Shown here piece after piece: positions 34,691 through 43,711 of a stretch of 63,964 nt of DNA. Below the pieces are notes generated by a model. It was not told the DNA's origin and did not search any database. It saw only the letters and a program-made list of their open reading frames with translations. Position 1 is the stretch's first letter; the number at the start of each line of letters is the position of its first letter. The translations under genes and the position numbers were made by a program. Source of the DNA: Paenibacillus koleovorans NBRC 103111 (lineage in GTDB: Bacteria; Bacillota; Bacilli; Paenibacillales; NBRC-103111); assembly GCF_004000845.1 (NCBI RefSeq), contig NZ_BIMA01000033.1:1-63964 (forward strand). The letters run 5' to 3'.

Positions 34691-34890
34691 TATCATGCCT
34701 CAAGGCACTTCCTGTTCAGTTCTCCCAGGCGTAGTCTGGGGCTTAATATTTGAGTTAATGCCGACTCCGACGCGTTTCTGTAAAGTTGACATCGGTGAAT
34801 GAGAATGCTGAAAGGCGAAACATTGAGCTTAAGGCGCGGCTAACGGCTATAATTCCCGCTATCTCGGCAGTACTGACGCATCAAAATTAT
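34691..34890. other. Intergenic region between IS200 remnant and ROK gene, nothing recognised
   Basis: About 200 bases with no credible coding frame or clear terminator. It may include the outer end of the IS200 element. Confidence 0.4.
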
Positions 34891-36027
34891 TTATATTAAT
34901 TCAATTAGTTTAGTCTTGGCTAAAACAAGCGCGCCTATGATTCCTTCATTTTCTCCGTATGAAGTTTTCTCGATGTCCAAGTTCAGCGTTGAGAAACGGT
35001 TGCCTCTCAAGATGATTGTACGTTTCGTCTCTTCCAACAACAGCGGCATGAGATCAAACATGGGTCCGCCGATAAATAAAGCTTGGGGATTAAACAAATT
35101 GACTACATTGCTCAATGCTATGCCGAAGGCTGTGCCTGCTTTAATGCAGGTACCTATTGCGACTTTATCACGATAGTTATACCCGTTGACGATATTATCG
35201 TATTCACCGTTCTGTTGAATATATTCGCGATCCAGCATGGGGAAGGTGATGATATTTTCCAAACAGCCGTAATTGCCGCAAAGGCATTTGTTGCCGGTAG
35301 GATCTGCTGTAATATGGCCAAGAAGTCCAGCCGTATTGTTGACACCTCGCATCATCTGTCCGTTGATGAAAATGCCGGCAGCGACGCCGTGTCCGACATG
35401 AACGACGATAAAATCGTTGAAATGTTTGGCCTTGCCGAGTTTCCTTTCGCCCAATGCCATGGTCCGTCCGCTTTCCTCGAGAAAAACGGGGCAACCGAAT
35501 GCCGCGCCTATCGGATCGATCAAATTGACATTATCCCAGTTTTTTCGATTCGGGATATTCAATACGGATTTCGAGCCCACATCCACAATTCCCGTGATCC
35601 CGAAGCCAATCGCGGCAATGGACTGCTGAGGGATTCTGGAATTCTCAAGAAGCAGTCGGATTTCATTAATCAAGAACTCAGGTTTTTGTTCGACTGTGTC
35701 CAGATCCTTCATATGGATTTGTGAACTGGCTATAATTTCCAAATTGTTATTAGCAATCGCGAAGCGTGCCTTGTGTCCGCCCATGTCCACACCTAAAAAA
35801 TGAAATTTTTTCGGATTGGAATAAAGGAGAACTTCCTTGCGCCCCATGCCTTGACCGATCCGATCTCCTTCCTGAATAAAGCCTTCATCAATCAGATGCT
35901 TGGTAATATTTGTGAGGCTTCCCTGTGACAAATCGGACCGTTCGGCCAACTGTTTACGAGAAATATGGCTATTGAAGCTGATGATATCGAGAATTATTTT
36001 TTCTGATAAATTTAATTTCAACCACAA
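34891..36027 (-). CDS. ROK-family transcriptional regulator
   Basis: 378 residues. Residues ~8-60 are a winged helix (KIILDIISFNSHISRKQLAE … SQGSLTNITKHLIDEGFI). The ROK sugar-kinase-like domain follows, with FLGVDMGGHKARFAI and the zinc site CLCGNYGCLE. As in XylR/NagC-type repressors, it probably binds a sugar ligand and an AT-rich palindrome. It is divergent from the dehydrogenase operon at 36290 and lies at the centre of the catabolic island, so it is the likely local regulator. Confidence 0.9.
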   Translation of the reverse strand: MWLKLNLSEKIILDIISFNSHISRKQLAERSDLSQGSLTNITKHLIDEGFIQEGDRIGQGMGRKEVLLYSNPKKFHFLGVDMGGHKARFAIANNNLEIIASSQIHMKDLDTVEQKPEFLINEIRLLLENSRIPQQSIAAIGFGITGIVDVGSKSVLNIPNRKNWDNVNLIDPIGAAFGCPVFLEESGRTMALGERKLGKAKHFNDFIVVHVGHGVAAGIFINGQMMRGVNNTAGLLGHITADPTGNKCLCGNYGCLENIITFPMLDREYIQQNGEYDNIVNGYNYRDKVAIGTCIKAGTAFGIALSNVVNLFNPQALFIGGPMFDLMPLLLEETKRTIILRGNRFSTLNLDIEKTSYGENEGIIGALVLAKTKLIELI

Positions 36028-36237
36028 TCACTCCAGCGGATAATGTCATTGTTAATATTGTAGTCAATAATTATGACATATGCAACGTTCAAACAAAAAA
36101 CAGAAAAAACTTTACAAGATATTAGTGCCATCCTATAATAATATTGTTAGTAAATTAAATCAGTTGAAAATGGCTATATTTTTTCTTTATACTCAAGAAA
36201 AATAAAACAGAAGGGCGTGAATAAAGTGTTTTAATTA

Positions 36238-36259
36238 AATTTAATTATTGAATTAAATT
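36238..36259. promoter_or_regulatory. Perfect AT palindrome, candidate ROK operator
   Basis: AATTTAATT-ATTG-AATTAAATT: perfect 9-bp arms directly before TATAAA (36261-36266), a likely -10. ROK repressors of the NagC/XylR group bind such TTTAATT/AATTAAA inverted sites. Related sequences sit in the promoters at 39.64 and 47.2 kb. Confidence 0.65.
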
Positions 36260-36289
36260 GTATAAACTAAACTTTCGTGGAGGGCCGTT

Positions 36290-37249
36290 ATGCGGAGACT
36301 TGTTGTGTTGCGAGCTCTGACAGTGTTTGAAAGTCGCTTGCTACGGGAGGCTGCGCCTGAGTGGGAAGTGGTGTCCTACATTGAATCTGGCAATTTGGAA
36401 GCGCTATTGCCAGGCGCGGAGGCAGTTGTGGTTGCTGGTTGGGATGAACGGATCAGGCGCTGTAGCTTGGTGGAGGGGAGTCCCTTGCGCTGGATCCATA
36501 CATGGTCCAGCGGGATTGAACGAATTCCGTTGGAAGAATTGAAAATGAGGGGGATACGGCTTACCTGCTCGAGAGGGGTTTACGCTGTTCCCATTGCTGA
36601 AAGTGTTTTGTTAATGATGCTGTGGTTTGCCCGTAACGGAAGAACGTATCTGGAATCGCAACTCAATCGGCAATGGCGCATTGATAAGCAGGGTGGGGAA
36701 TTGTATGGTAAGACTCTTGGGCTATTAGGGGTAGGTGGGATTGGTCGGGAGATTGCCATAAGAGCCAGGGCTTTCGGTATGAGGGTTTTGGGCTACAGGA
36801 GGAACGACAAACCCGTAGAAGGAGTGGATATTCTTTATAGTCAGGACCGTCTGGACACGCTTGTGGCGGAAAGCGACTATATCGTCAATTCTCTGCCCCT
36901 GAATTTCGCGACAGCCGGACTTGTGGATGACAAGCTAATCCGCATGATGAAACGCTCGGCGTACTATATCAATGTGGGGCGGGGCGGAACGACGAACCAG
37001 GACGCCTTGACACAAGCTTTACTTGAAGATCGGCTGTCAGGGGCGGGGCTCGATGTATTTCAGGAAGAGCCTTTGCCCGCCTCGAGTCCTTTGTGGCAAC
37101 TGTCGAATGTGCTGCTGACGCCGCATGCCGCCGGCACCTCCGACCGTGCGGAGGAACGTTCTATGGAACGTTTTTTGGACTATTTTCGGAATTATGCGCA
37201 AGGATGTTTGCAAAATGTACCATTCGTCGACTATGACGAAGGATATTAA
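36290..37249 (+). CDS. D-isomer-specific 2-hydroxyacid dehydrogenase
   Basis: 319 residues with GTGGAGGG upstream. The NAD-binding domain GLLGVGGIGREIAIRARAFG is near 140-160. The family's catalytic elements are the Arg in VNSLPLNFATAGLVDD/NVGRGGTTN, the Glu in GLDVFQEEPLP, and the His in LLTPHAAGTSDR. It reduces a 2-keto acid or oxidises a D-2-hydroxyacid with NAD(P). First gene of an operon with the isomerase and oxidoreductase that follow. Confidence 0.9.
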   Translation: MRRLVVLRALTVFESRLLREAAPEWEVVSYIESGNLEALLPGAEAVVVAGWDERIRRCSLVEGSPLRWIHTWSSGIERIPLEELKMRGIRLTCSRGVYAVPIAESVLLMMLWFARNGRTYLESQLNRQWRIDKQGGELYGKTLGLLGVGGIGREIAIRARAFGMRVLGYRRNDKPVEGVDILYSQDRLDTLVAESDYIVNSLPLNFATAGLVDDKLIRMMKRSAYYINVGRGGTTNQDALTQALLEDRLSGAGLDVFQEEPLPASSPLWQLSNVLLTPHAAGTSDRAEERSMERFLDYFRNYAQGCLQNVPFVDYDEGY

Positions 37250-37269
37250 ATAAGAGGAGTGGCGAAGAG

Positions 37270-38304
37270 ATGGGAAAAACGTTCAAGTATTCGGTGGGTC
37301 CATGGAATCTTCATCAGGGGGCGGATATGTTCGGACCGCCGGTGCGCCCGGATGTGGAGTTTGGACGAAAGTTGGAGTTGTTTAAAGAAATCGGATTCGA
37401 CGCTTTGCAGTTGCATGACGATGATGCCGTACCAGATTTGAATAACTTTTCGGGAAGGGAGTTGGCCGAACAGGCCCGGAAATTGAAACATCTGATGGAT
37501 GAAACAGGGTTGGTGGTCGAATTCATTGCGCCTCGATTGTGGGAGGATCCGGAAACCCGGGACGGAGCCTACACGGCTAATCGTGAGAAGCAGCGGAATT
37601 ATGCGATGGAACGGACGAAGAAGGCGCTGGAAATTGCAGATATACTGGGGACGCGCAATATCGTCCTGTGGCTGGCGAGAGAAGGCAATTTCGTTCCCGA
37701 GAGCAAGGATGCTGTAAAGGGAGTGGAGAGAATCGTTGAGGCGGTTAATTCGATTCTTGATCACAACAAATCGGTGCGAGTTCTGTTTGAACCCAAACCT
37801 AATGAGCCGGTTGACAAATCTTTCGTCCCGACGGTCGGACATGCCCTGGCATTGGCATGCCTGACGAAGGACCCGGACAGGGTTGGTGTGTTGATCGAAT
37901 CAGCGCATTCTATCCTGGCCGGTCTCGATCCGTCCGATGATATGGCGTTTGCATTGGCTCACAAGAAATTGTGGGGAGTACACTTAAACGATCAGAACGG
38001 TCTCAAATTTGACCAAGACCGTCCATTTGGTTCCGTTAATCTGAGATCGGCGTTCAATCAAGTCCGTGTTTTGATCGAGAACGGATTCGGACGAAATGGC
38101 GAATATGTCGGCGTCGATGTAAAAGCGTTACGTACACAAGATGCCGCCGCAGCACACAAGCACTTGCGTCATTCCCTCGAAGCGGTAGAATGGATGGCGC
38201 AAAAAGCAAAGAGTCTCAATATGGAGTTTGTAGAAGCCCGCAGACAGGATCTCGATTTCGAGGCGTTAGATCGTTACATGATCAAGCATTTGCTGGGAAT
38301 TTGA
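37270..38304 (+). CDS. Xylose-isomerase-like sugar isomerase (class I type)
   Basis: 344 residues, shorter than typical Streptomyces XylA (~388). The active-site elements of class I xylose isomerase are preserved: LHDDDAVPDL (catalytic His), FEPKPNEP (metal Glu and catalytic Lys), PTVGHALALA, VHLNDQNGLKFDQD with the metal-binding Asp residues, and GVDVKALRTQD. It should interconvert an aldose and ketose. It lies between a hydroxyacid dehydrogenase and a Gfo/Idh/MocA oxidoreductase with no xylulokinase nearby, so the substrate may not be xylose. Confidence 0.85.
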   Translation: MGKTFKYSVGPWNLHQGADMFGPPVRPDVEFGRKLELFKEIGFDALQLHDDDAVPDLNNFSGRELAEQARKLKHLMDETGLVVEFIAPRLWEDPETRDGAYTANREKQRNYAMERTKKALEIADILGTRNIVLWLAREGNFVPESKDAVKGVERIVEAVNSILDHNKSVRVLFEPKPNEPVDKSFVPTVGHALALACLTKDPDRVGVLIESAHSILAGLDPSDDMAFALAHKKLWGVHLNDQNGLKFDQDRPFGSVNLRSAFNQVRVLIENGFGRNGEYVGVDVKALRTQDAAAAHKHLRHSLEAVEWMAQKAKSLNMEFVEARRQDLDFEALDRYMIKHLLGI

Positions 38305-38325
38305 CGAACTGGGAGGTGGATTGCC

Positions 38326-39489
38326 GTGGCGGAACGAAAACAACCTCTTCGTGTGGCCATGATTGGCTATAAATTTATGGGGAAAGCGCATTCTCATGCT
38401 TACCGAGATTTGCCGTTTTATTTCGATACGGAGTTTGAGCCGGTGTTGCAAGTGTTGGGCGGACGTCATCGTGAGGCGGTCGAGGACGCTGCCCGAAAGT
38501 GGGGATGGAGGGAGGTTGAGACCGACTGGCGACGTATCATGGAGCGAAAGGATATCGACATTATTGACATCGTCAGCCCGAACAACACGCATTCCGATAT
38601 CGTGATGGCTGCTGCGCAATGCGGCAAACATATAATTTGTGAAAAGCCCCTTGCAATGGATGTTCCCCAGGCTGAACGCATGCTGCAAGCCGTGCAACAC
38701 GCAGGTGTGAAGCACATGATTTGTTTCAATTATCGTTTCGTTCCGGCGGTAGCTTTTGTTAAAAGATTGATCGAACAAGGCATCCTTGGACAATTGTACC
38801 ATTTGCGCGCGACTTTCCTTCAAGACTGGATCATGGACCCTGAATTTCCATTAGTTTGGAGGCTTCGACGGGAAGTCTGCGGTTCGGGGGCTTTGGGTGA
38901 CTTGATGGCGCACTCCATTGATCTTGCCAGGTATCTGATTGGTGAAATCAGCGAAGTTTCAGGCATGCTGGAGACATTTATCAAGAAGAGGCCGTCCGGA
39001 GAAATGGCAGATGGATTACGGGCGCAAGCTGACGGTGCTGGTTTGGGGGAGGTGGACGTCGATGACGCGGCGATCATGATGGCCCGGTTCGATAATGGCT
39101 GCCTCGGCGTTTTTGAAGCGTCGCGCTTTGCCAAAGGCAATCGCTGCGGGAATCGACTAGAGATCAACGGTTCAAAGGGTTCGATTCGTTGGGACATGGA
39201 AAAGATGAATGAACTTCAGTTATACCTGGAAGACGATCCTTTGGGAATCCAGGGGTTTCGCACGATCCATTGTACTGAAGAGATCCATCCCTATTCCGGG
39301 CGCTATTGGCCGGCGGGACATAGCATCGGCTATGAACATACGTTCATCAATATGGTGAATGCCTTTGTAGAGGCGTATTCAAGGAACGAGTGCCCCACGC
39401 CGAATTTTTTGGACGGCTTCCGATGCCAACAGGTGTTGTCAGCAGTGGAGACTTCATCGACGGAGAAAAGGTGGGCGCCAGTCGGTTAG
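38326..39489 (+). CDS. Gfo/Idh/MocA-family oxidoreductase
   Basis: 387 residues from a GTG start with GGGAGGTGG upstream. N-terminal Rossmann start VAMIGYKFMGKAHSHAYRD, then DIVSPNNTHSDIVMAAAQCG and the family-defining CEKPLAMD (catalytic Lys). The C-terminal domain has GALGDLMAHSIDLARYLIGE with the conserved His. It oxidises or reduces a sugar or cyclitol using NAD(P). Context with an IolE-like protein suggests inositol-type substrates. Confidence 0.9.
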   Translation: MAERKQPLRVAMIGYKFMGKAHSHAYRDLPFYFDTEFEPVLQVLGGRHREAVEDAARKWGWREVETDWRRIMERKDIDIIDIVSPNNTHSDIVMAAAQCGKHIICEKPLAMDVPQAERMLQAVQHAGVKHMICFNYRFVPAVAFVKRLIEQGILGQLYHLRATFLQDWIMDPEFPLVWRLRREVCGSGALGDLMAHSIDLARYLIGEISEVSGMLETFIKKRPSGEMADGLRAQADGAGLGEVDVDDAAIMMARFDNGCLGVFEASRFAKGNRCGNRLEINGSKGSIRWDMEKMNELQLYLEDDPLGIQGFRTIHCTEEIHPYSGRYWPAGHSIGYEHTFINMVNAFVEAYSRNECPTPNFLDGFRCQQVLSAVETSSTEKRWAPVG

Positions 39490-39634
39490 CAGACAGTTCG
39501 AAGCGGCTAAGTCTGGATCAGTATGTGATGAATTGTGTCGATTTGCTAGGGGGCTCTTTCGAAAAATCCATATATTTCTATTGCTGAAGTGATTTTTCCC
39601 CTTTAAAATACTGGCATTTTTTTTGGAATAACAG

Positions 39635-39682
39635 TTTACAATAGTATTTAAACGTCATATAATTTAATTAATGAAATATATC
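39635..39682 (+). promoter_or_regulatory. Strong sigma-A-type promoter with overlapping AT operator
   Basis: TTTACA (39635-39640), a 17-bp spacer, and TATAAT (39658-39663), running into AATTTAATTAATGAAATATA (39661-39680), a near copy of the palindrome at 36238. It would drive the operon from 39706 to 45307 under the same regulator. Confidence 0.75.
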
Positions 39683-39705
39683 TAATTTCAGGAGTTGAGT
39701 GCACC

Positions 39706-40638
39706 GTGCTTGAACGTTTCAAAGGTCATATTTCTGTACACGCCATAACCTGGGGCCAGGAACACATCAAGGCTTTGGAAGAAGCGTCGCAATTGGGGTA
39801 CCGGGCCATCGAACCCTGGCCGACGTTTGCCTTGACATATGAAGGGAGGGAGACAGAACTTGTTGAACTGCTGGACCGCTACGGCTTGGTGATGAGTGGT
39901 TTGTACGGAGGAGCATCAGGTGAAAAGGGCAGAAAATTTTCTGATCCAACTAAACGAGTCAGTATCATTGATCACAATGTGAGATTGGCTCGAATTCTGG
40001 CCAAATGCGGAGCGGGACATTTAATTTTTGGACCGGGTGGTCCGAGGGAGAGGCCGACAACGCTTGAGGAATTAAAGATAGCTGCGTCGACAATCAATGA
40101 GGCAGCTAAAAGAACCTTTGAGCTTGGCGTAAAAGCTTGTGTTCATCCGCATTTGTGGACAGAACTGCAGGATGAGAACGAACTCGACGCACTTATGGAA
40201 TATTGTGATCCCGATGTCGTTTTCTTTGCCCCCGACTCGGCGCATCTGACTGGTGCCGGCATGGACCCTGCTGCAGTGGTAAGGAGATATAAGGAGAAGG
40301 TTGCTTATGTGCATCTGAAGGATTTGATGCCGAAGGAAGCCCGGGTGGAGGATTTTCCGATGCTAATGGGCAATGAAGCTTTGCCGGTATTCTGCGAGCT
40401 AGGGCTCGGCCCGGTACAATTCCTCCCGTTTATGGAGGAATTGGATGCTATTGGATATGATGGATGGGTAACTGTTGAGATCGACAAGTCCACCAGTACT
40501 CCTTTCCAGAGTTTGCAGATATGCCGAGATTACGTTGAAAGGGAACTGGGCATTCCGATTCAAGGGGTTCCGGTTACTGAAGATCAAAGGAGAGAACCGC
40601 ATGAACATGCAGAAGAAAGACCAGCCAATGAATGTTAA
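39706..40638 (+). CDS. IolE-like sugar phosphate isomerase/epimerase (TIM barrel)
   Basis: 310 residues from a GTG with TTCAGGAG upstream. It is an AP-endonuclease-2-type TIM barrel. Recognisable metal-site segments are ACVHPHLWTELQDENELDAL, FFAPDSAHLTGAGMDPAAVV and VAYVHLKDL, close in pattern to inosose dehydratase IolE. It probably acts on a keto-sugar or keto-cyclitol as dehydratase or epimerase. It opens a long operon with the aminotransferase and the ABC importer. Confidence 0.87.
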   Translation: MLERFKGHISVHAITWGQEHIKALEEASQLGYRAIEPWPTFALTYEGRETELVELLDRYGLVMSGLYGGASGEKGRKFSDPTKRVSIIDHNVRLARILAKCGAGHLIFGPGGPRERPTTLEELKIAASTINEAAKRTFELGVKACVHPHLWTELQDENELDALMEYCDPDVVFFAPDSAHLTGAGMDPAAVVRRYKEKVAYVHLKDLMPKEARVEDFPMLMGNEALPVFCELGLGPVQFLPFMEELDAIGYDGWVTVEIDKSTSTPFQSLQICRDYVERELGIPIQGVPVTEDQRREPHEHAEERPANEC

Positions 40639-41896
40639 CGATCCAACTCCAGTTCGAACCAAACCATGGGCGCCGGTTTTCCTCAGTTCAGAAGAATTCG
40701 GCGAAGAAGAACGGGAATCGCTTATGAATGTGCTTGAGAAGAAGCGGGTATTCCGGTTTTACAAGCCTGACGTTGCCAATTCCGAAGCCCGCAAGCTGGA
40801 ACGATTATACCGGGAACGATTGGATGTTGAGCATTGCCTGGTAATGAATTCCGGTACATCGGCGCTTGTTTCCGCCTTGATTGCCGCTGGTGTCGGTCCC
40901 GGTGACGAGGTGATCATCCCGGCTTATACCTACATCGCTACAGCGTCAGCTGTTCTGATTGCTCGAGCTGTTCCGGTTATCGTAGAAGTCGACGAATCGC
41001 TTACGATGGATCCGAAAGCGATTTCAGCGGCAATTACTCCCTATACCAAGGCGGTAATCCCCGTTCATATGAAGGGGGTGCCTTGTCGGATGGATGAGAT
41101 CATGGAGATTGCAGAAGAACATGGGTTGGTAGTTATCGAAGATGTAGCTCAGGCCAACGGAGGATCATATAATGGCAAGCCATTGGGTACGTTCGGTCTT
41201 GCTGGCTGTTTCAGTTTTCAGCAATTTAAGTTGATCACCTCCGGTGAGGGCGGGATGATGGTTACCAACGATCGCAAGCTTTACAAGCGAGCAAGTATTT
41301 ATCATGATTCTGCGCTGGCGTTCTGGGGCACTGAGGAAGAGAATATCGATGTCCCCAGTTTTCCAGGCGAGAATTACCGAATGAGCGAAATCAATGCCGC
41401 ATTGGGTTTAGCACAGTCCAGACGGATTGACCAATTGGTGACGAAGCTGCGGCAAGTTAAGAAGACAATTGTCGATGGAATCCGGGATCTTCCTGAATTG
41501 CAGTTGCAAACTATCCCGGATCCCGAAGGCGATGTGTCCTATGTTCTTATCTTCTACCTGAAGGATCAGGAAACTGCTCGATCGTTCTCGGACCAGCTTC
41601 GGCTGGAAGGCATCCCGAACGGAACGATCTTCAATAATGGAATTGCCGATCGGCACTTGTATGTCAACTGGGAATACGTGCTGGAGAAACGTGGAATTTC
41701 AGATAAAGATAATCCTTGGCAATCACCGCTTTATAAAGGAAATGTACAGTATGATAAAGAGATGTGCCCGAGAACGCTGGATCTCTTCAAACGGGCGATT
41801 CTGATTAACCTTCATCAGCAATTGACGTTAGAGGATTGTGATGATGCGATCCGTGCCATCCGCAAGGTTGCGAGGGCACATCGTGATGACACATAA
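40601..41896 (+). CDS. DegT/DnrJ/EryC1 aminotransferase, scyllo-inosose/AHBA-synthase-like
   Basis: 431 residues from the ATG at 40601 (AAAGGAGAG upstream), overlapping the previous gene. The PLP lysine lies in CFSFQQFKLITSGEGGMMV. The FSFQ-x-x-K-x-x-T-x-GEGG form is typical of the branch with L-glutamine:scyllo-inosose aminotransferase and AHBA synthase, rather than nucleotide-sugar enzymes. The long C-terminal part (HLYVNWEYVLEKRG) fits that branch too. In a catabolic operon it might deaminate an aminocyclitol or amino sugar. Direction is inference. Confidence 0.87.
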   Translation: MNMQKKDQPMNVNDPTPVRTKPWAPVFLSSEEFGEEERESLMNVLEKKRVFRFYKPDVANSEARKLERLYRERLDVEHCLVMNSGTSALVSALIAAGVGPGDEVIIPAYTYIATASAVLIARAVPVIVEVDESLTMDPKAISAAITPYTKAVIPVHMKGVPCRMDEIMEIAEEHGLVVIEDVAQANGGSYNGKPLGTFGLAGCFSFQQFKLITSGEGGMMVTNDRKLYKRASIYHDSALAFWGTEEENIDVPSFPGENYRMSEINAALGLAQSRRIDQLVTKLRQVKKTIVDGIRDLPELQLQTIPDPEGDVSYVLIFYLKDQETARSFSDQLRLEGIPNGTIFNNGIADRHLYVNWEYVLEKRGISDKDNPWQSPLYKGNVQYDKEMCPRTLDLFKRAILINLHQQLTLEDCDDAIRAIRKVARAHRDDT

Positions 41897-42791
41897 ATTC
41901 AGGAAAGTCCTGCGCAATTATGACCTATACTTGATTTTGCTTCCGACAATTGTCTATTTTCTGATCTTTGAATACTGGCCGATGTACGGAGTGCAAATCG
42001 CGTTTAAGAATTTCTTGGCGATGAAAGGGATTTGGGGAAGTCCTTGGGTCGGATTCGACAATTTCCTGCGGTTCTTCCATTCATTTTACTTCTGGCAGCT
42101 AATCCGGAATACGCTTCTAATCAATGTCTATGTATTGATCTTCGCGTTTCCGGTGCCAATTCTGCTCGCTCTGCTATTGAATCAATTGCCGAGCTTGCGC
42201 TTCAAACGGTTTGTGCAAACGGTTACGTACGCGCCTCATTTCATTTCGGTTGTCGTGTTGGTCGGCGTACTTTCGTTGCTGCTTTCGCCCAATCACGGCC
42301 CGGTCAACAATTTGATCCAACTATTCGGGAGTAAGCCGATCTTCTTCATGGCTGACCCAAGCTGGTTCAGAACGGTCTATATCGCATCCGGCATCTGGCA
42401 GACGGCGGGATGGTCTGCAATCATCTATCTTGCGGCATTAACATCGATCAACCCTGAATTGCATGAATCGGCAGTTATGGATGGAGCCAACAAATTTAGA
42501 AGAATATTGCATATCGATTTACCGGGAATCATGCCGACGGTGACCATCTTGTTAATTCTGAATATTGGCAGCTTTATGACAGTAGGTTTTGAGAAAGTGT
42601 ATTTGATGCAGAATCCATTGAATATATCAGCTGCCGAAGTGATCCAGACGCACGTATACAAGACAGGTTTACTGCAAGGTAAGTACAGTTTCGCGACGGC
42701 AATTGGGCTGTTCAATTCCGTAATCAATCTGATCCTATTGGTATCGATTAACAAGATTTTGAAGCGTATGGGCAAATCTTCGCTTTGGTAA
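41886..42791 (+). CDS. Sugar ABC transporter permease (LplB/YtcP-partner type)
   Basis: About 301 residues, six membrane helices. The opening is typical of LplB-family permeases: YDLYLILLPTIVYFLIFEYW, then GVQIAFKNF. The ATPase-contact loop ELHESAVMDGANKFRRILHI is clear. The start is ATG 41886 or GTG 41883, inside the end of the aminotransferase gene. It imports an oligosaccharide or other polyol-like substrate with the next two genes. No ATPase is linked; such systems use a shared MsmX-type ATPase. Confidence 0.9.
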   Translation: MTHKFRKVLRNYDLYLILLPTIVYFLIFEYWPMYGVQIAFKNFLAMKGIWGSPWVGFDNFLRFFHSFYFWQLIRNTLLINVYVLIFAFPVPILLALLLNQLPSLRFKRFVQTVTYAPHFISVVVLVGVLSLLLSPNHGPVNNLIQLFGSKPIFFMADPSWFRTVYIASGIWQTAGWSAIIYLAALTSINPELHESAVMDGANKFRRILHIDLPGIMPTVTILLILNIGSFMTVGFEKVYLMQNPLNISAAEVIQTHVYKTGLLQGKYSFATAIGLFNSVINLILLVSINKILKRMGKSSLW

Positions 42792-42797
42792 GGGGAT

Positions 42798-43685
42798 ATG
42801 CAGATGAAAGTGCAGATGGGTTTTGACAGAGCGTTTGACGTCGTCAATATCGTGCTGATGAGTGTAGTTACCTTGCTTGTTCTCTATCCGCTGTATTTCA
42901 TCCTGATCTCGTCGGTCAGCGACCCTGTCGCCGTTAATGCCGGCAAGGTCTGGATTTGGCCACAGGGTTTCACTTGGGACGGGTACCGTCAGATTTTCAA
43001 AGACCATACTATTTATCTTGGCTATCGCAATTCTTTGTTCTATACCACTGTCGGGACGGCTTTTAATGTCGTATTGACCATTTCTGCGGGGTATGTGCTT
43101 TCTAGAAAGGATCTGGTCGGTCGGCATTTCTTTACATTCCTCATCGTTTTCACCATGTTGTTCCATGGGGGGTTGATACCAACATATCTGGTGGTCAAAA
43201 CATTGGGAATGGTCAATACCGTATGGGCATTGATCATCCCAGGGGCGGTATCGGCATTCTACATCATCGTGGTGCGGACCTACTTTCAGAGTTCCCTCCC
43301 CGATGAACTGCTTGAAGCCGCCCAGATCGACGGATGTTCCAATCTGTCGTTTATTGGGAGAATCGTTATACCGCTCTCTGCTCCGATCGTTGCCGTAATG
43401 GTGCTTTTCTATGCCGTGAGCCATTGGAATGCCTACTTTGGCGCTTTGATTTATTTGAGGAATTCGAATTTATTTCCGCTGCAACTGGTCTTGCGCCAAA
43501 TTTTGCTGGCGAATCAGGTTCAGGACCTGGCGATGGATACCGAGAATATGACAGATGTCCTGATGAAGTCGGAATTGATCAAGTACGGAGTCATCATCGT
43601 GGCGAGCCTGCCGATGCTGGTGCTGTATCCGTTTCTGCAGAAGTATCTGATCAAAGGTGTTATGTTGGGTTCTATTAAAGGTTAA
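42798..43685 (+). CDS. Sugar ABC transporter permease (YtcP/LplC type)
   Basis: 295 residues, six membrane helices, carrying LYPLYFILISSVSDPVAVNAG near the start and the EAA loop LPDELLEAAQIDGCSNLSF. The end YLIKGVMLGSIKG is characteristic of YtcP/LplC permeases. It follows its partner permease by 6 bases. Confidence 0.92.
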   Translation: MQMKVQMGFDRAFDVVNIVLMSVVTLLVLYPLYFILISSVSDPVAVNAGKVWIWPQGFTWDGYRQIFKDHTIYLGYRNSLFYTTVGTAFNVVLTISAGYVLSRKDLVGRHFFTFLIVFTMLFHGGLIPTYLVVKTLGMVNTVWALIIPGAVSAFYIIVVRTYFQSSLPDELLEAAQIDGCSNLSFIGRIVIPLSAPIVAVMVLFYAVSHWNAYFGALIYLRNSNLFPLQLVLRQILLANQVQDLAMDTENMTDVLMKSELIKYGVIIVASLPMLVLYPFLQKYLIKGVMLGSIKG

Positions 43686-43711
43686 TTATCTCGAATAAAA
43701 GGGGTGCTCCC

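Noticed and set aside
39490-39705. Possible small gene after the Gfo/Idh/MocA gene
   Set aside because: The only frame is a continuation of a shadow frame without its own start; the region is explained by the promoter at 39635.
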